NCBI GenBank assembly: GCA_007844125.1
Contig: CM017573.1
Location: 4,546,230-4,610,229, forward strand
DNA length: 64,000 bases
Reading direction: 5' to 3'
Origin: Sinonovacula constricta
Lineage: Eukaryota > Mollusca > Bivalvia > Cardiida > Solecurtidae
Numbering within the stretch: the stretch's first letter is position 1; each line of letters starts with the position of its first letter. The notes beneath the pieces were generated by a model that was given only the letters and a program-made list of their open reading frames with translations, ran no database searches and was not told the origin of the DNA. Below, piece after piece: positions 29,701 through 39,462 of the stretch. The translations under genes and the position numbers were made by a program.

Positions 29701-32700
29701 AATACAATATAGAAGGGATATTTACCAAGCCATATCTATAGCCTCACAACTCACTCAGTAAAACAGCTAATTAAATTATAGGTTTACATGCTGGCTACAT
29801 CAATTTAGATAACAATTAAATGAACATCGTGTATCAGTGTCCTTAATAGACCATGCAGATCATGTATAACTTTCTCTCATCATGATATGAGAAAAAAAAC
29901 AGCAAACAAAACACTTATTTTCAATTTAGTCTCCTTGGTCACTCATATTCTTAAAATCTTGATTCGAGAAATTATACAAGTCAGTGCAGGTCACTGGATA
30001 TTACAAACACATCTTACTCATATGCTCATTATGTAAACTATTTACTAAAATGCTGAGTAGTGGACATTCCCCAATCTCATTTGATGTCACTTTTTTCTCA
30101 TTATCTAATGTTCCTTATTATAACAAAGCCTCAATACAAGGTACCATTCATGCCTCAACCGCTGCCATTATATAAACATGGACCGCCATTATTAGTTACA
30201 ACAATAAATTGGTTGGGGAGGGCTCTATCTGGACCTTATCAGGCTATGTGTATAAACAAGCAATAAACAATCTCAATTTTTGTGTGTGCAAAAAAAAACT
30301 TTACAAGACATATGGTTAGTTATTGGGCACAACTTCTTTGTATGCATGGCGTGGTTATTTCCCTTGTTCCTAACCTGCTATATTTGTTTACTTTCCCATT
30401 TTATTTTTAGTAATTGGCTAAAAACTTCATGACAGAATCAAAATCTCCGGAGACTCAGCAGCAAATTGTGTACGTCTTGAATCTGTACATGTTAGTGGTC
30501 TTAACCTTTCAAGAGAGTGATAGAATGTTGTCAGGTTGACAGTACATGCATGCGAAACTTTAACCTGAATATTACAGCAACACCACGGTAGATGAATATG
30601 CTAGCTGTCCCGATACATAAAATAGTCCAGAGAAAACTACCCTAATACTTACCAAACTCTTCCTGGTAGAACTTCCAGCTTTCATATCTCTGTCCTTTGC
30701 CAAAGTTCTCTTGGAGCCCTTCCTCTCCATGCATGTCATATTTCTTTCTAAGGTCCTCATCCTTTAAGACCTCATAAGCTCTATTTATCTTGATAAACTT
30801 CGCATGGGCTTCTGGATCCTCCTGGCAAAATCAAAACAGAAGAAAAGTCATTAATTACCCCTGTTCCCACTACCTTCGTATTTAACCCTTAGTGTTTCAC
30901 AGTTACATGCGTATAACTTTTTTCAAAGATACAAAGTCATATTTTTCAAGACTCTGCAGCAAATAGTGGAGACCTGGATTTAAGCTTGCAGATATGGAAA
31001 AACAATATTTGCCTGATAAAGTCATGTTTAACAAGCTAAGAGCTAATAAATTACAATAAGGGTTTGTTCATGTGATTCATAAACCCTTTCCATGCTTAAA
31101 CTGCTTCATAACCCAAAATTAATTCTTAGATCTGTTCATTGAGCTCATTTACTTATCAACAGAAACATTAAGTTGACCAAGATTCCTTTGTTTAATGTTT
31201 TCTACATGAGCATGGCCATCTTTGTTTCCCTCCAATGTTAATTGAACACAGAGGCTGGCATCTCTTTATTTATCAGAAAAGGATAGGTTCACTAACTACT
31301 GAAATTGGCCCCCTATTTACCTAGGAAATTGTTTATTGTATTAATTTATAAGTACTCAAAGAACAAACAATTGAATAAATATTATGAACATATGAGATCG
31401 TTTTGTTCTCATATAAAGGCCCCAGCAGCATGCAAATGTCGAACATAAATTCAGAAATCGTGAACCTAGCCCATTACCAGGTTGGTAAAGGTCAGTAGTC
31501 AGTATGAAAAGATTTATTTGATAATATCTGCTTTCCATATTTACTCTTTTTTTTAACATGGATTCAATTTTTACTTGTAGAGTCACACTTTCAGTGATAT
31601 TTACACTAAATACCTCTGTTAAAAAAAACTGTGCAAAACAGGAATTTAATTCTCCGGAGAGCGTACTATACTTGTTTCATCATGTTTAAAAAGGTTTTCA
31701 GATGGATGACTGCAGTCTCCTGGACCCCTGTTGAGGAGCACCACCCCTGTAACCCCACTGGACACACAGCCCTGGGGTCTACAGTCTCCTGGACCCCTGC
31801 TGAGGGGCACTGCCCCTGTAACCCCACTGGACACACTGCCCTGGGGTCTACAGTCTCCTGGACCCCTGCTGAGGAGCACTGCCCCTGTAACCCCACTGGA
31901 CACACAGCCCTGGGGTCTACAGTCTCCTGGACCCCTGCTGAGGAGCACTGCCCCTGTAACCCCACTGGACACACTGCCCTGGGGACTACAGTCTCCTGGA
32001 CCCCTGCTGAGGAGCACTGCCAATGTAACCCCACTGGACACACAGCCCTGGGGTCTACAGTCTCCTGGACCCCTGCTGAGGAGCACTGCCCCTGTAACCC
32101 CACTGGACACACAGCCCTGGGGTCTACAGTCTCCTGGACCCCTGCTGAGAAGCACTGCCCCTGTAACCTCACTGGACACACTGCCCTGGGGTCTACAGTC
32201 TCCTGGACCCCTGCTGAGGAGCACTGCTCCTGTAACCCCACTGGACACACTGCCCTGGGGACTACAGTCTCCTGGACCCCTGCTGAGGAGCACTGCCCCT
32301 GTAACCCCACTGGACACACTGCCCTGGGGTCTACAGTCTCCTGGACCCCTGCTGAGGAGCACTGCCCCTGTAACCCCACTGGACACACAGCCCTGGGGTC
32401 TACAGTCTCCTGGACCCCTGCTGAGGAGCACTGCCCCTGTAACCCCACTGGACACACTGCCCTGGGGACTACAGTCTCCTGGACCCCTGCTGAGGAGCAC
32501 TGCCCCTGTAACCCCACTGGACACACAGCCCTGGGGTCTACAGTCTCCTGGACCCCTGCTGAGGAGCACTGCCCCTGTAACCCCACTGGACACACTGCCC
32601 TGGGGTCTACAGTCTCCTGGACCCCTGCTGAGAAGCACTGCCCCTGTAACCTCACTGGACACACTGCCCTGGGGTCTACAGTCTCCTGGACCCCTGCTGA

Positions 32701-35700
32701 GGAGCACTGCCCCTGTAACCCCACTGGACACACTGCCCTGGGGACTACAGTCTCCTGGACCCCTGCTGAGGAGCACTGCCCCTGTAACCCCACTGGACAC
32801 ACTGCCCTGGGGTCTACAGTCTCCTGGACCCCTGCTGAGGAGCACTGCCCCTATAACCCCACTGGACACACTGCCCTGGGGTCTCCTGGACCCCTGCTGA
32901 GGAGCACTGCCCCTGTAACCCCACTGGACACACTGCCCTGGGGTCTACAGTCTCCTGGACCCCTGCTGAGGAGCACTGCCCCTGTAACCCCACTGGACAC
33001 ACAGCCCTGGGGTCTACAGTCTCCTGGACCCCTGCTGAGGGGCACTGCCCCTGTAACCCCACTGGACACACTGCCCTGGGGTCTACAGTCTCCTGGACCC
33101 CTGCTGAGGAGCACTGCCCCTGTAACCCTGCTGAGGAGCACTGCCCCTGTAACCCCACTGGACACACAGCCCTGGGGTCTACAGTCTCCTGGACCCCTGC
33201 TGAGGAGCACTGCCCCTGTAACCCCACTGGACACACTGCCCTGGGGTCTACAGTCTCCTGGACCCCTGCTGAGGAGCACTGCGCCTGTGACCCCACTGGA
33301 CACACTGCCCTAGGTTCTACAGTCTGCTGCCCTGCTGAGGAGCACTGCCCCTGTAACCCCACTGGACACACAGCCCTGGGGTCTACAGTCTCCTGGACCC
33401 CTGCTGAGGGGCACTGCCCCTGTAACCTCACTGGACACACTGCCCTGGGGTCTACAGTCTCCTGGACCCCTGCTGAGGGGCACTGCCCCTGTGACTTTGG
33501 ACACAGCCCTGGGGTCTGCAGTATCCTGGACCCCTGCTGAGGGGCACTGCCCCTGTGACCTGGGACACAGCCTTAGACCACCTTCTACTGTCCATGATCA
33601 CCCTTCTACTTCATAAGTTATTGAGACCACTGGATATTACCCACAATTTTTAACAGAACAAGTCATATTTATATACAACATAATTATGTAAAAAAATCAT
33701 TTAAAGATTTTAAATCTCACATAAAACTTTGAATTCTCAATATTTCATGTCCAAATGATAATAAAACTGCTTATTTTCAGGTTAGAAGACTGTTAACACT
33801 GTTAAATATATTATGAGTTTGTGATCAATTTTAAGGGACTGGTTCTAAAAATAGCACACTATGCTGTGACATAAGCAGAGTTTGAATTCAGAGTTTGTGG
33901 GGCTTTATGACCACACAAATCTTGAAAGTCAACAAGCAGCTTTTAGTAAGGCTTTTTAAAACCATATCTTGTTTGTTATGATGTTATTTCTAGCTCAAAG
34001 TGTTGAATACTATCTTTAGAATCTGAAAACACTTAATAATTTAAAACAGTCAGTGAAGTGCAAGCATATAACTACTGATATCATTTGAAACTGGAGATTG
34101 TGGGTTTGAATTCCAGTAGGGCTTACTTAAAAAAACATGTTGTCAGACAAGAGGATCATAAAAAACATACTTCTGATTTGTAATATAAGTGCTGCATTAT
34201 ATCTTATAAAAGTTCATGGAAAATTATTAATGACAAACCACAATATGTTATAAGAAGTAAATCTATAGCTTGTCTGGGCATTTACAGAGAAAGACCTAAA
34301 ATACCCTTGACCTTTAGAGTGCATCTGTGTCACATGTTTATGTAAATGTCTGTGAGATAGTTAAGTTCTGCTTTATATAATGATTAAGTTAAAGACAAGA
34401 TAATAATCTTCACTTTGAAAAGCCATTTACAGATACTGATTTAATACATGGCCATGACATTGAAGGATGCTTGTGATATTTTTGACACCTCTTGTTAGAC
34501 TGATTTAAGTACTGCTAAGTATATATGAAGGCAGTTATGGCAGAGACAATCTATAACTAATCTATGAAGGATGCCCTTCAGCTTAATGACTGCACTTACA
34601 AATGTTATGTCTGAAACACATTCCAGTTTATGTCTGTTAGACAGTTAAGATTATTGGAAATATTCTAGAAAAGGACAAAGTTCTGTCCACTATACAAATC
34701 TATATCTTTAATAACCAATACTAAACAATGACCTTAAATATGATCTTGGTCACAAGAGGTGCACTTGGAAAACAGTATGCACCATTACCTTCAAGTGCTT
34801 GTACTTCAGATTGTGAAGTGTGACCAAACTACTGTAAATAATTCTGGAAACTAGGACTGTGAAACATAAATGTGATGAGGGACTGACAGACATCAGGGCA
34901 TTCGGCAGACTCTGAACTTCATTGACCCCTCAGTCAAAATTTTCAAGCGTCACTTTCAAACATCTGGGGGTCAATTTTGTGCATCATGCATCACATCATT
35001 AAGCACAATTAGATGTGTTACAGCAGCATGTTGCTTGTGTTTTATTATTCAGAGTTAATCATTGTGCTGTTTACATAGTATCCACAATTGAATTTTTTTC
35101 TTCTTCAGATCTTTCTTGTTTTTCTCTATTAAACATTTCATTTATCTGCTTTTGTTATGTATTATTATATCTTTGATGAGCACATTTTGTATAAATGAGC
35201 CTTGATGGGAATTATTGATACTGTTGATAGCTTATTAGTTTGTTTAGGACAAGTAATAAACAGAATATTGCTTAATAGTTTATTATTTTTTCTATGATCT
35301 CTTTTATGACAACCAAATGAAAAATACATTCAAAAAGTCTTAAAACTGCTTAGCTACAATGAGTTGGTCTCATCTCCAAACCTTTTTTTCTGTTTTTAAA
35401 TAAGCATACTTGCTTAACAGCATTGAAATAAATAGCAAAGCAAATTAGAACCTGAAAAAATATTTGAAAGCATTGCAATTATAATAACATATAATAAATA
35501 CAATAATACGTAATAGCTTTTTTTTAATACTCATCATGCAGAATCTCACCTGTAAACAACTTGAAAGATAAATAATAACACATAAAGCAGGTTTTCTTAT
35601 TAAATATATTTAAAGGCACCATCAGACAACACAGCAAGAATAACCTGGTTGTCAGTACAAAATGTACTGAGTAAAACTGTAGTCTAAGCCCACAACGTAT

Positions 35701-37050
35701 TTTGAAATTTCAAAACATTAAACAAGCTTTTTTTGAGCCATACTTTCAATAATTCAAGTTACAAGCAGTTAGGTATTTATCTTCCATAGATCCATCTACT
35801 TTTGAAAATGCACAGTTCTAAATCGCTGTCAGCATTTTACTCAGATGCAAGGCTTCGCACCTTTTCAGTAATCATACATTTAGGTGCCCCAGTCTAGTAA
35901 TAAAACAATGCCTACTGTCATCCTTAATTGCATCGGGTGATACAGACATGCTTTACTAGTAAACAGATGCCAATCAATTATGATTTATTACTTTCTACAC
36001 CTCTGTCAAAATGCCATGTTGAAATTAGCCGTGCATCGCGTCAATTGGCAGAACTAGTGCACCTGCTCTTATTAATATGCAGGCTCCACCTACTGCATAG
36101 TTTTTCTCCTTGCAGAAGGCAACTCCTCGGGTAATTCTGTCCTTGGGACACTCATCCCTCGGTTGTATCTGGTGCAATGATACTTACAGAATCATGATCG
36201 TTTTGTTCGCCACAAGAAGAATATGCCTTAAAAAAGTTCTTCAAAAAAGCAATAAGCGTAGTGTAAAGAATTGTTTCATCCTATTAACGTTTGTTTATAA
36301 AGTTAACTGTTCACATCTCATTAGATATGCAACTACTATCGCATTTTCAGTAGAGATAATAAAACATTTATCTTTGTACTTTCTATGAAGTCATAGGTAC
36401 AGACATGTTTATTTATGGGGGGTTTTCTCCAGCATACATCCGAGAGATGAGCCGTGAACTATCCGAGGCATTCCAATTCTGCATACTGTATTGTTTTTCT
36501 TCTCGCAGTAAGTAATCAATTTTACTGACGCTGGCAGGGTAAATCAGTTCTCATTAATATGCAAACTCTGTCCGTTGTTGTCATATCTCTCTTCGAATGA
36601 AGCCGTAGGCGGTTTTGATAGACTCAAGGCTGGAAATTGACATGGGTCAAAATGTCTCAGCTGCTTTACTGTATGCGTCAATTAGGTTATTTCTAAATTT
36701 TTTGTGCTTGGGTCAACCGTATGCCCTGGACATATAGATAGGCTTTATGCATTCCTTTGGAGGTGTTAACAAAATAGATAGACCAAATATACACAATAAA
36801 AACGCATACTAAGAAAAATAAAAAACATAAAAAACACACACTCTATTACCGTATTTTTATCTGGATGCATTGTGACTGCCAGTTTCTTGAAGGCTTTACG
36901 TATCTCTTTGTCACTTGCACCACGCCCAATGCCTAGCAATTTGTAGAAATCCTCTCCGGCATGACCTAAATCCGTCAAGAAGATCAGGAAGAAGAGGAGG
37001 AGGAGGAAGACCTTTGACACTGTTGCTCCTATGCTGTTACGTCTGCTCAT
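2755..37050 (-). CDS. DNAJC10: DNAJC10/ERdj5-like ER co-chaperone, 5' part (seven coding exons, 3' end outside window)
   Basis: Coding segments, in transcript order on the minus strand: 37050-36850, 30821-30653, 14527-14477, 5747-5662, 4061-3936, 3394-3229, 2798-2755. They total 843 nt, exactly 281 codons, and every junction has GT/AG ends and agreeing phase. The encoded order is a hydrophobic signal segment (about residues 11-27), a J domain with the HPD motif (62-64), and a first thioredoxin domain with a CSHC active site (160-163). It ends at the start of the next thioredoxin-like region. This matches ERdj5, an ER-lumen disulfide reductase that works with BiP in ER-associated degradation; the human protein is 793 residues, so about two thirds of the gene lies beyond the left edge. 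The sequence shows the domains; the function is from family knowledge. I could not place exon 8 confidently in 1-2754. Confidence 0.9.
3229..3394 (-). CDS. DNAJC10: DNAJC10 coding exon 6: end of Trx1 and start of Trx-like b domain
   Basis: 166 nt, phase 0 in, phase 1 out. It encodes KEKYHGDKTRKELVKYALKH, then VTVIELWAGNF and DLPWLISFCGDSG. These match the vertebrate segments KYHGDRSKESLVSFA, TELWTGNF and GWLITFCSKGG. Acceptor TTTTACAG, donor GTATGATG (less canonical but acceptable). Confidence 0.9.
3936..4061 (-). CDS. DNAJC10: DNAJC10 coding exon 5: rest of first thioredoxin domain
   Basis: 126 nt, 42 whole codons, beginning WREMARELEGVIRVGAVNCG and ending HSYPSLIMYPA. The cis-proline region (YPSL) and the VGAVNCGDE segment are typical of thioredoxin domain 1 of ERdj5. 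Acceptor CCGAATCCAG, donor GTAAGTTT. Confidence 0.93.
4171..4902. mobile_element. Candidate solo LTR (732 bp)
   Basis: Begins TGTCACCAG and ends CCCGAAACA, the TGT...ACA termini usual for LTRs. It is flanked by CTTA on both sides (4167-4170 and 4903-4906), a 4-bp target duplication. It contains an AATAAA signal near the 3' end (about 4834), and its base composition is richer in CpG than the surrounding intron. No internal gag/pol is present, so this would be a solo LTR in DNAJC10 intron 4. A 4-bp duplication can occur by chance, hence moderate confidence. Confidence 0.5.
4907..5661. other. Intronic DNA, nothing recognised
   Basis: Remainder of the intron between DNAJC10 exons 4 and 5. No coding or repeat signal seen. 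Confidence 0.4.
5662..5747 (-). CDS. DNAJC10: DNAJC10 coding exon 4: thioredoxin active site CSHC
   Basis: 86 nt, phase 1 in and phase 0 out, encoding about 28 residues ending VWFVNFYSPHCSHCHTLAPA. CSHC is the redox motif of the first thioredoxin domain of ERdj5, so both redox cysteines are present. Acceptor TTATTTCAG, donor GTAAGT. Confidence 0.93.
5748..8635. other. Intronic DNA, nothing recognised
   Basis: First part of the 8.7-kb intron between exons 3 and 4. AT-rich, only spurious short ORFs. Confidence 0.4.
8636..8840. repeat. Microsatellites: ATC/CAT runs and (CTTT)n
   Basis: Runs of ATC/CAT trinucleotides surround a pure CTTT run at about 8663-8682. It abuts the 17-bp minisatellite downstream. 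Confidence 0.8.
8899..9912. repeat. 17-bp minisatellite (about 60 units)
   Basis: Unit CACCATCAGGCCTACCT with A/G and C/T variants, about 1014 bp in total. A 17-bp unit shifts frame each copy, giving a 17-residue protein period (PTSPSDLPHHQAYLTIR) in each of the open plus-strand frames. The two long ORFs here are therefore by-products of the array. A few units carry small insertions or deletions such as CTACCTCAT. Confidence 0.95.
9913..10436. other. Spacer between two minisatellites
   Basis: AT-rich intronic DNA with no recognised feature. Confidence 0.4.
10437..11731. repeat. 36-bp minisatellite (about 35 units)
   Basis: The unit combines CAGCTTGTGCTGGCCTAGAA with a second half TATAATGAACATCAGA. 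Copies are uniform at the left, degenerate at about 10860-11090, then homogenise again as a CAGCTAGTGCTGG subfamily. Because 36 is a multiple of 3, a stop-free frame appears (TASAGLENNEHD, 12 residues), but only in stretches. Confidence 0.93.
11732..13499. other. Intronic DNA, nothing recognised
   Basis: AT-rich; no gene or repeat structure identified. Confidence 0.4.
13500..14225. repeat. Block repeat of about 130-150 bp, four to five diverged copies
   Basis: Each copy carries GACCTACTTTTTGACCCC-like, GACCCAGTTACAAACTCATC-like and AAGTTTGGTGAAGATTGG-like segments in the same order. Copies start near 13531, 13661, 13805, 13951 and 14090. I associate this kind of repeat with bivalve intergenic DNA, from memory only. 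Confidence 0.85.
14477..14527 (-). CDS. DNAJC10: DNAJC10 coding exon 3 (51-nt small exon, linker to first thioredoxin domain)
   Basis: A 51-nt exon with phase 1 on both sides encoding (G)IYDDDPEVVTLSRADF. It corresponds to the vertebrate IYDDDPEIITL segment that opens the first thioredoxin domain. Acceptor ends TTGCAG and donor is GTAAGG. It is flanked by introns of 8.7 and 16.1 kb that are full of tandem repeats. Confidence 0.9.
14771..16005. repeat. 45-bp minisatellite (about 27 units)
   Basis: The unit is built of ATCTAAGGTTCAACAG, TTTCACCTAAGCAATG and TYTGACATGYCAT. Variants TTCAAC/TCCAAG and a longer ATAATTAT linker recur in blocks, showing local homogenisation. It sits 240 bp beyond exon 3. 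Confidence 0.95.
16352..16586. mobile_element. Small TIR element (MITE-like), 235 bp
   Basis: Left end TATAGACCATTCCG and right end CAGAAAGGTCTATA are imperfect inverted repeats. A TA target with TAGACC termini would fit a Tc1/mariner-type MITE. It has higher GC than its surroundings and no ORF. Confidence 0.6.
16870..17420. repeat. Dispersed repeat copy related to 44.1-44.4 kb
   Basis: Shares ordered blocks with 44120-44420: a TTTTAGCAATAA block, GAATTATGTATC, and CTGCAGC then GGAAGCACSA. Divergence is high. Nature unknown; no terminal repeats identified. Confidence 0.55.
17421..18302. other. Intronic DNA with a small duplication
   Basis: At about 18186-18235 the block ACATTGTATCACAGTTCTAA occurs twice. 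Otherwise nothing recognised. Confidence 0.5.
18303..18733. repeat. 33-bp minisatellite (13 units)
   Basis: The unit joins TTCACATGGATGTAGGGC with ACCAATTGCCAACAT; very homogeneous with a few TATGCC or GACAAC variants. As 33 is a multiple of 3, four frames on the two strands stay open for 140-230 codons. None looks like a real protein. Confidence 0.96.
18734..19643. other. Intronic DNA, nothing recognised
   Basis: No coding or repeat signal seen. Confidence 0.4.
19644..20222. repeat. Compound purine-rich microsatellite (GAGA, CACA, GACA/CAGG)
   Basis: Starts with GAGA, passes through ACAC, then about 450 bp of interrupted GACA, CAGG and CAGT tetramers, ending ACATACATACAG. Long minus-strand ORFs here are Cys/Leu/Pro-rich artefacts. 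Confidence 0.95.
20223..21764. other. Intronic DNA with a short palindromic duplication
   Basis: At about 20677-20727 ATTGTGTACATGAGCATAA (or close variant) appears twice and contains TGTACA palindromes. No genes seen. Confidence 0.5.
21765..22710. repeat. 146-bp tandem block repeat (about five to six units)
   Basis: Successive copies of CTTCAAAATCATGAAG begin at 21931, 22077, 22223 and 22369 (with base changes), an exact 146-bp period. A further, more diverged copy follows. The block ends with CGTCCCGTCTTTGACTGGCG. The outer copies are diverged, the central ones nearly identical. Confidence 0.9.
22925..25738. repeat. 23-bp minisatellite organised as a 46-bp A/B dimer (about 120 monomers)
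   Basis: Two monomer types share AATGTC and ATAGCCCTG but differ in the middle: type A has AATACCC, type B has ACAGACC. They mostly alternate A-B-A-B, with local A-A or B-B runs. The array is 2.8 kb, the longest in the window, with frequent point changes (ATAGTCCTG, AGGCCAG). Confidence 0.95.
25869..27664. mobile_element. Non-autonomous hAT-like DNA transposon (about 1.8 kb)
   Basis: Left end TTAGGAATGTAAATCGAA, followed by GATATTCGAATATTCGG. Right end, read in reverse, TAGGGATGTTAACGAAC then ATTCGAATATTC. These inverted ends with ATTCGAATATTC cores recall hAT elements. CTGATATA occurs immediately outside both ends (25861-25868 and 27665-27672), an 8-bp duplication as expected for hAT. No transposase frame is visible inside. 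Confidence 0.75.
27673..30652. other. Intronic DNA, nothing firmly recognised
   Basis: Begins with a (TA)n run. The block 28340-28610 has an open frame on both strands (82 and 91 codons) but matches nothing I know. A T/G-rich run lies at 29174-29220. Confidence 0.4.
30653..30821 (-). CDS. DNAJC10: DNAJC10 coding exon 2: second half of J domain
   Basis: Encodes EDPEAHAKFIKINRAYEVLK and onward through DEDLRKKYD and a Gly-rich GEEG segment to YESWKFYQEEF, the classic helix III/IV end of a J domain and the ERdj5 linker. Length is 169 nt, phase 0 in and phase 1 out; acceptor TTTTGCCAG, donor GTAAGT. The match to vertebrate DNAJC10 is strong over the whole exon. Confidence 0.93.
30822..31712. other. 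Intronic DNA, nothing recognised
   Basis: Part of the 6-kb intron between exons 1 and 2. Confidence 0.4.
31713..33574. repeat. 69-bp GC-rich minisatellite (about 27 units) with seven-unit higher-order repeat
   Basis: The unit includes AGTCTCCTGGACCCCTGCTG, AGGAGCACTGCCCCTGTAAC and CACTGGACACACTGCCCTGG. GGGGACT variants at 31981/32464 and 32257/32740 are each 483 bp apart, that is 7 units, and the GAGAAGCAC plus AACCTCAC variant recurs at the same interval. The right end is degenerate and truncated. As 69 is 3 x 23, several frames stay open on both strands, giving an apparent 560-codon ORF. Confidence 0.96.
33575..36849. other. Intronic DNA, little recognised
   Basis: AT-rich. Two diverged blocks around ATTAATATGCA (about 36071 and 36554) suggest a weak local duplication. 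A GGGTTTGAATTCC box near 34112 resembles a tRNA B box, perhaps an old SINE remnant. Confidence 0.4.
36850..37050 (-). CDS. DNAJC10: DNAJC10 coding exon 1: signal peptide and first part of J domain
   Basis: Encodes 67 residues starting MSRRNSIG, a run of Leu/Phe/Ile (residues 14-25) that fits an ER signal peptide, then EDFYKLLGI and the HPDKN motif at the end. The in-frame upstream codon at 37071 is TTG, not ATG, and lies inside an apparent splice acceptor, so ATG at 37050 is chosen. The donor is GTAATAG, read on the minus strand just below 36850, phase 0. The exon itself appears to extend to 37065 as 5' UTR. Confidence 0.9.
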
Positions 37051-37080
37051 GGTTGGAAGGGTGTTCTGCAAGGTAAAAGG
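37051..37080 (-). other. Probable 5'-UTR splice acceptor before the DNAJC10 start codon
   Basis: Reading the minus strand, a pyrimidine-rich stretch ending CTTGCAG (37066-37080) stands 15 bases upstream of the ATG. This looks like an acceptor, implying a separate non-coding first exon at higher coordinates. That exon was not identified; the CpG-rich island near 49.2 kb is one candidate. Confidence 0.5.
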
Positions 37081-38009
37081 AAAATAGTTCCGAATCTCTC
37101 AAAGTACTGGCTTGTATAAAAAGGTAAATAAATACCTGTATATGCATGTTCCAATCTAAAAAGACATTCAATATTGATGATCTCACCATGGCGACTCAAA
37201 AATATTTCCTTTTGATTATTAAAAAAACAACAGCATGTAACCAGGCAACTAAACAATTCAAGGAATGAGTGGAGGCAGTTCAAAACAACATCTTTGCATA
37301 ATCACGGTGGTTTCTAATGTCACTTTGGCTTTGTGATCAACCATCTACTGTCAACAGACAGAAACAGCTTCATCTAAATGATCCATTGAGTATGCATCGT
37401 AATGTCTGAATTTAGATGCAATGCTTATTCAGCATTTATCGATACTTGCAATATGCATAAACTATTTTTTTGTAAGGATGCAAATCTAAAAATAGCATTT
37501 CCAGTGCTGCCAGCAAGCAGAAATGCTTTCATAGCATCTCTGAAGTGTTTGTGGTTAAAAGATTATGATTTTGGACTCTGGATGGGAGAGTTTCAAATTC
37601 AAACCCTAGCCCTGTCATGACAAGTTTGCAAAAAGGTCTTATTAAGGTTCACATAATCAATTCACTTGCATATGAGAAACGTGCAAAACACGAAAAAAGC
37701 ATTTATAACATGTTTGAAAAGGTTAAGATTATGAACTCGGGATTGCATGGTTCTGGGTTCAAACCATAGACCTGACATGGGATTTCGTTCCTTTTCCAAG
37801 ATATTTATTACACAAACATCTTCCAAAAACAGACTACAGACAAATTATTGCTTCCTTACAAAGAGTTTTACTAAATAGCAGTATCCATCTAGGACACTAT
37901 TAAAATATTGCTTTTCATTATAAGTCATTTGATATTTTGTAATATTTTATACCTATATTGAATGACATACTACCTTTCAATTAACAGCAAACTTTTGTTA
38001 TGTTGTGTT
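37081..38009. other. 5' flank of DNAJC10 with tRNA-B-box-like repeat remnants
   Basis: Two related segments, about 37545-37640 and 37725-37800, each contain an ATTATGA-GGACTC/ACTCGG stretch followed by a TTCAAACC box and AGCCCTG/GACCTGACATG. They look like old tRNA-derived SINE copies in tandem. No CpG-rich promoter is evident here. Confidence 0.4.
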
Positions 38010-38302
38010 CTTAATGTCGGTTTAGTGTGTGGGATTGGGATTTGCCGGCATTTTTGCCAATACTGTACAGCGACATTTCTATAGCACAAGGGCACTTATG
38101 AGGTGCCCAGGGACTGAACCTGGCCGGTCGATTATACTGACACCGACGAGTCAGGTGTAATGCTGTCCCCTTAGCCCCGAGCGTTAGGCAGGAAGCCACT
38201 TCTATCAACTTTAAAGTCTTTGGTTTGACCCAGCTGGGTTTTGAACCCGCAACCTCCCGATCCGCAAGCCAACACACTACCAACTGAGCTATTGTGGCCG
38301 GT
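38010..38302 (-). mobile_element. tRNA-derived SINE (minus strand)
   Basis: Read on the minus strand, the head from about 38301 has an A-box-like TAGCTCAGTTGG and a B-box-like GGTTCAAAACC, followed by a conserved body (TGACTCGTCGGTGTCAGTAT). A second, truncated copy is at 48.4 kb. No clear target duplication was found. It abuts the LINE remnant that follows. Confidence 0.75.
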
Positions 38303-39242
38303 TTCTGTATCTAGAAATATTTTCCTTACAATTAAAAAATAATGGTGAAATGAAAGGAATAGAAACTGGCGAGGAAGGATATAATATATCACAATATGCA
38401 GATGATACCTTTTTATTACTAGATGGCTCTGAAAAATTGATAAATGCCGCTTTAAACATCCTTGATACGTTTAGTTTAATATCTGGCCTGAAACTATGAT
38501 AAAACTTAGGGGCAAACAAATATAGTACTAGAGCAATTAAAACAAAACAGAAACTGACATGGGGAGACATCCAATTCAAACTACTTGGTATGATCTTTGA
38601 TGTTGAGTTAAACAAAATGGCATCCTTAAACTATGAGGAAACCTATCAGAAAATGAAATCAAAATAAAAACAATGGCAAAGGATAATATTGACACCAGTG
38701 GGAAAAATAACTGTCATAAAACCATTAATAATCCCTAATCTGACTCATGTATAACATGTAACAAGTCTTCCTAATCCAGAAAAAAATCATACATCGAAAA
38801 AAATAAATGATATATATAATAATTTTATATCCGGAAGAAAACCAAAACATAATAAAAAAAAAATAATAAAAGACTATGATGCTGGCACACTAAAGATGAT
38901 ACATTAATATGCTTATAATAATACAGTGAAATGGAATAAAAAAATACATAACAGAGGGCAAAATTGGGCATTATGGTAAAAAATATTGTGAATGTAGAAA
39001 AATTCTTCAACTGTAGAAAACAGTTTTGTGAAAGATTTATAAAAAAAATATATATATATATTTTCTGGAAAATTTTTTGATAGCATATGTTTCCTTTACT
39101 GAAAAACTGAATTTTGACAATATTGACAAATTTCTTAACTTGCATTTGATCTATAAGGACCTCTTCTACCCATACCAGTGTTCCTGTTGGTTGAACCAAT
39201 GTACAACAGAGGTTTAAGACTTGTAAAAGATGTATTAAATAA
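38303..39242 (+). pseudogene. Non-LTR retrotransposon remnant, reverse transcriptase part (left half)
   Basis: Frame fragments give ISQYADDTFLLLDGS (catalytic YADD), ISGLK, FKLLGMIFDVELNK, ILTPVGKITVIKPL and a SLPNPEK-like motif. All occur in the order of a LINE reverse transcriptase and thumb. There are several frameshifts and stops. The right half resumes at 42393 after an inserted element. The 5' half (endonuclease, fingers) is missing. Confidence 0.8.
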
Positions 39243-39462
39243 GGCGTAAAAAAATTTGTTTGACCGACCCTATTTTTATGTGCCGACCCTTAACTTTTTT
39301 TTGGTGTTCATCGACAATTTAATAGCAAAAATATGACTTTCGGTACATTGGTGCATTTCAGTAAATTGTCGTCATTTTTGGTTAATGTACGCATACAAAG
39401 CTTGTTTTATTTTTCAAGCATATTCGTTCAAGTGCGCAGACAACTTAGATCAAGGAGACGAC

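Noticed and set aside
31631..33313. 560-codon ORF and long opposite-strand ORFs
   Set aside because: Frames stay open only because the 69-bp unit is a multiple of three and lacks stops in most frames; no start context or domain.
38230..38302. Possible tRNA gene
   Set aside because: A and B boxes are present but the acceptor stem is not closed and a SINE body follows; a second copy exists at 48.4 kb.
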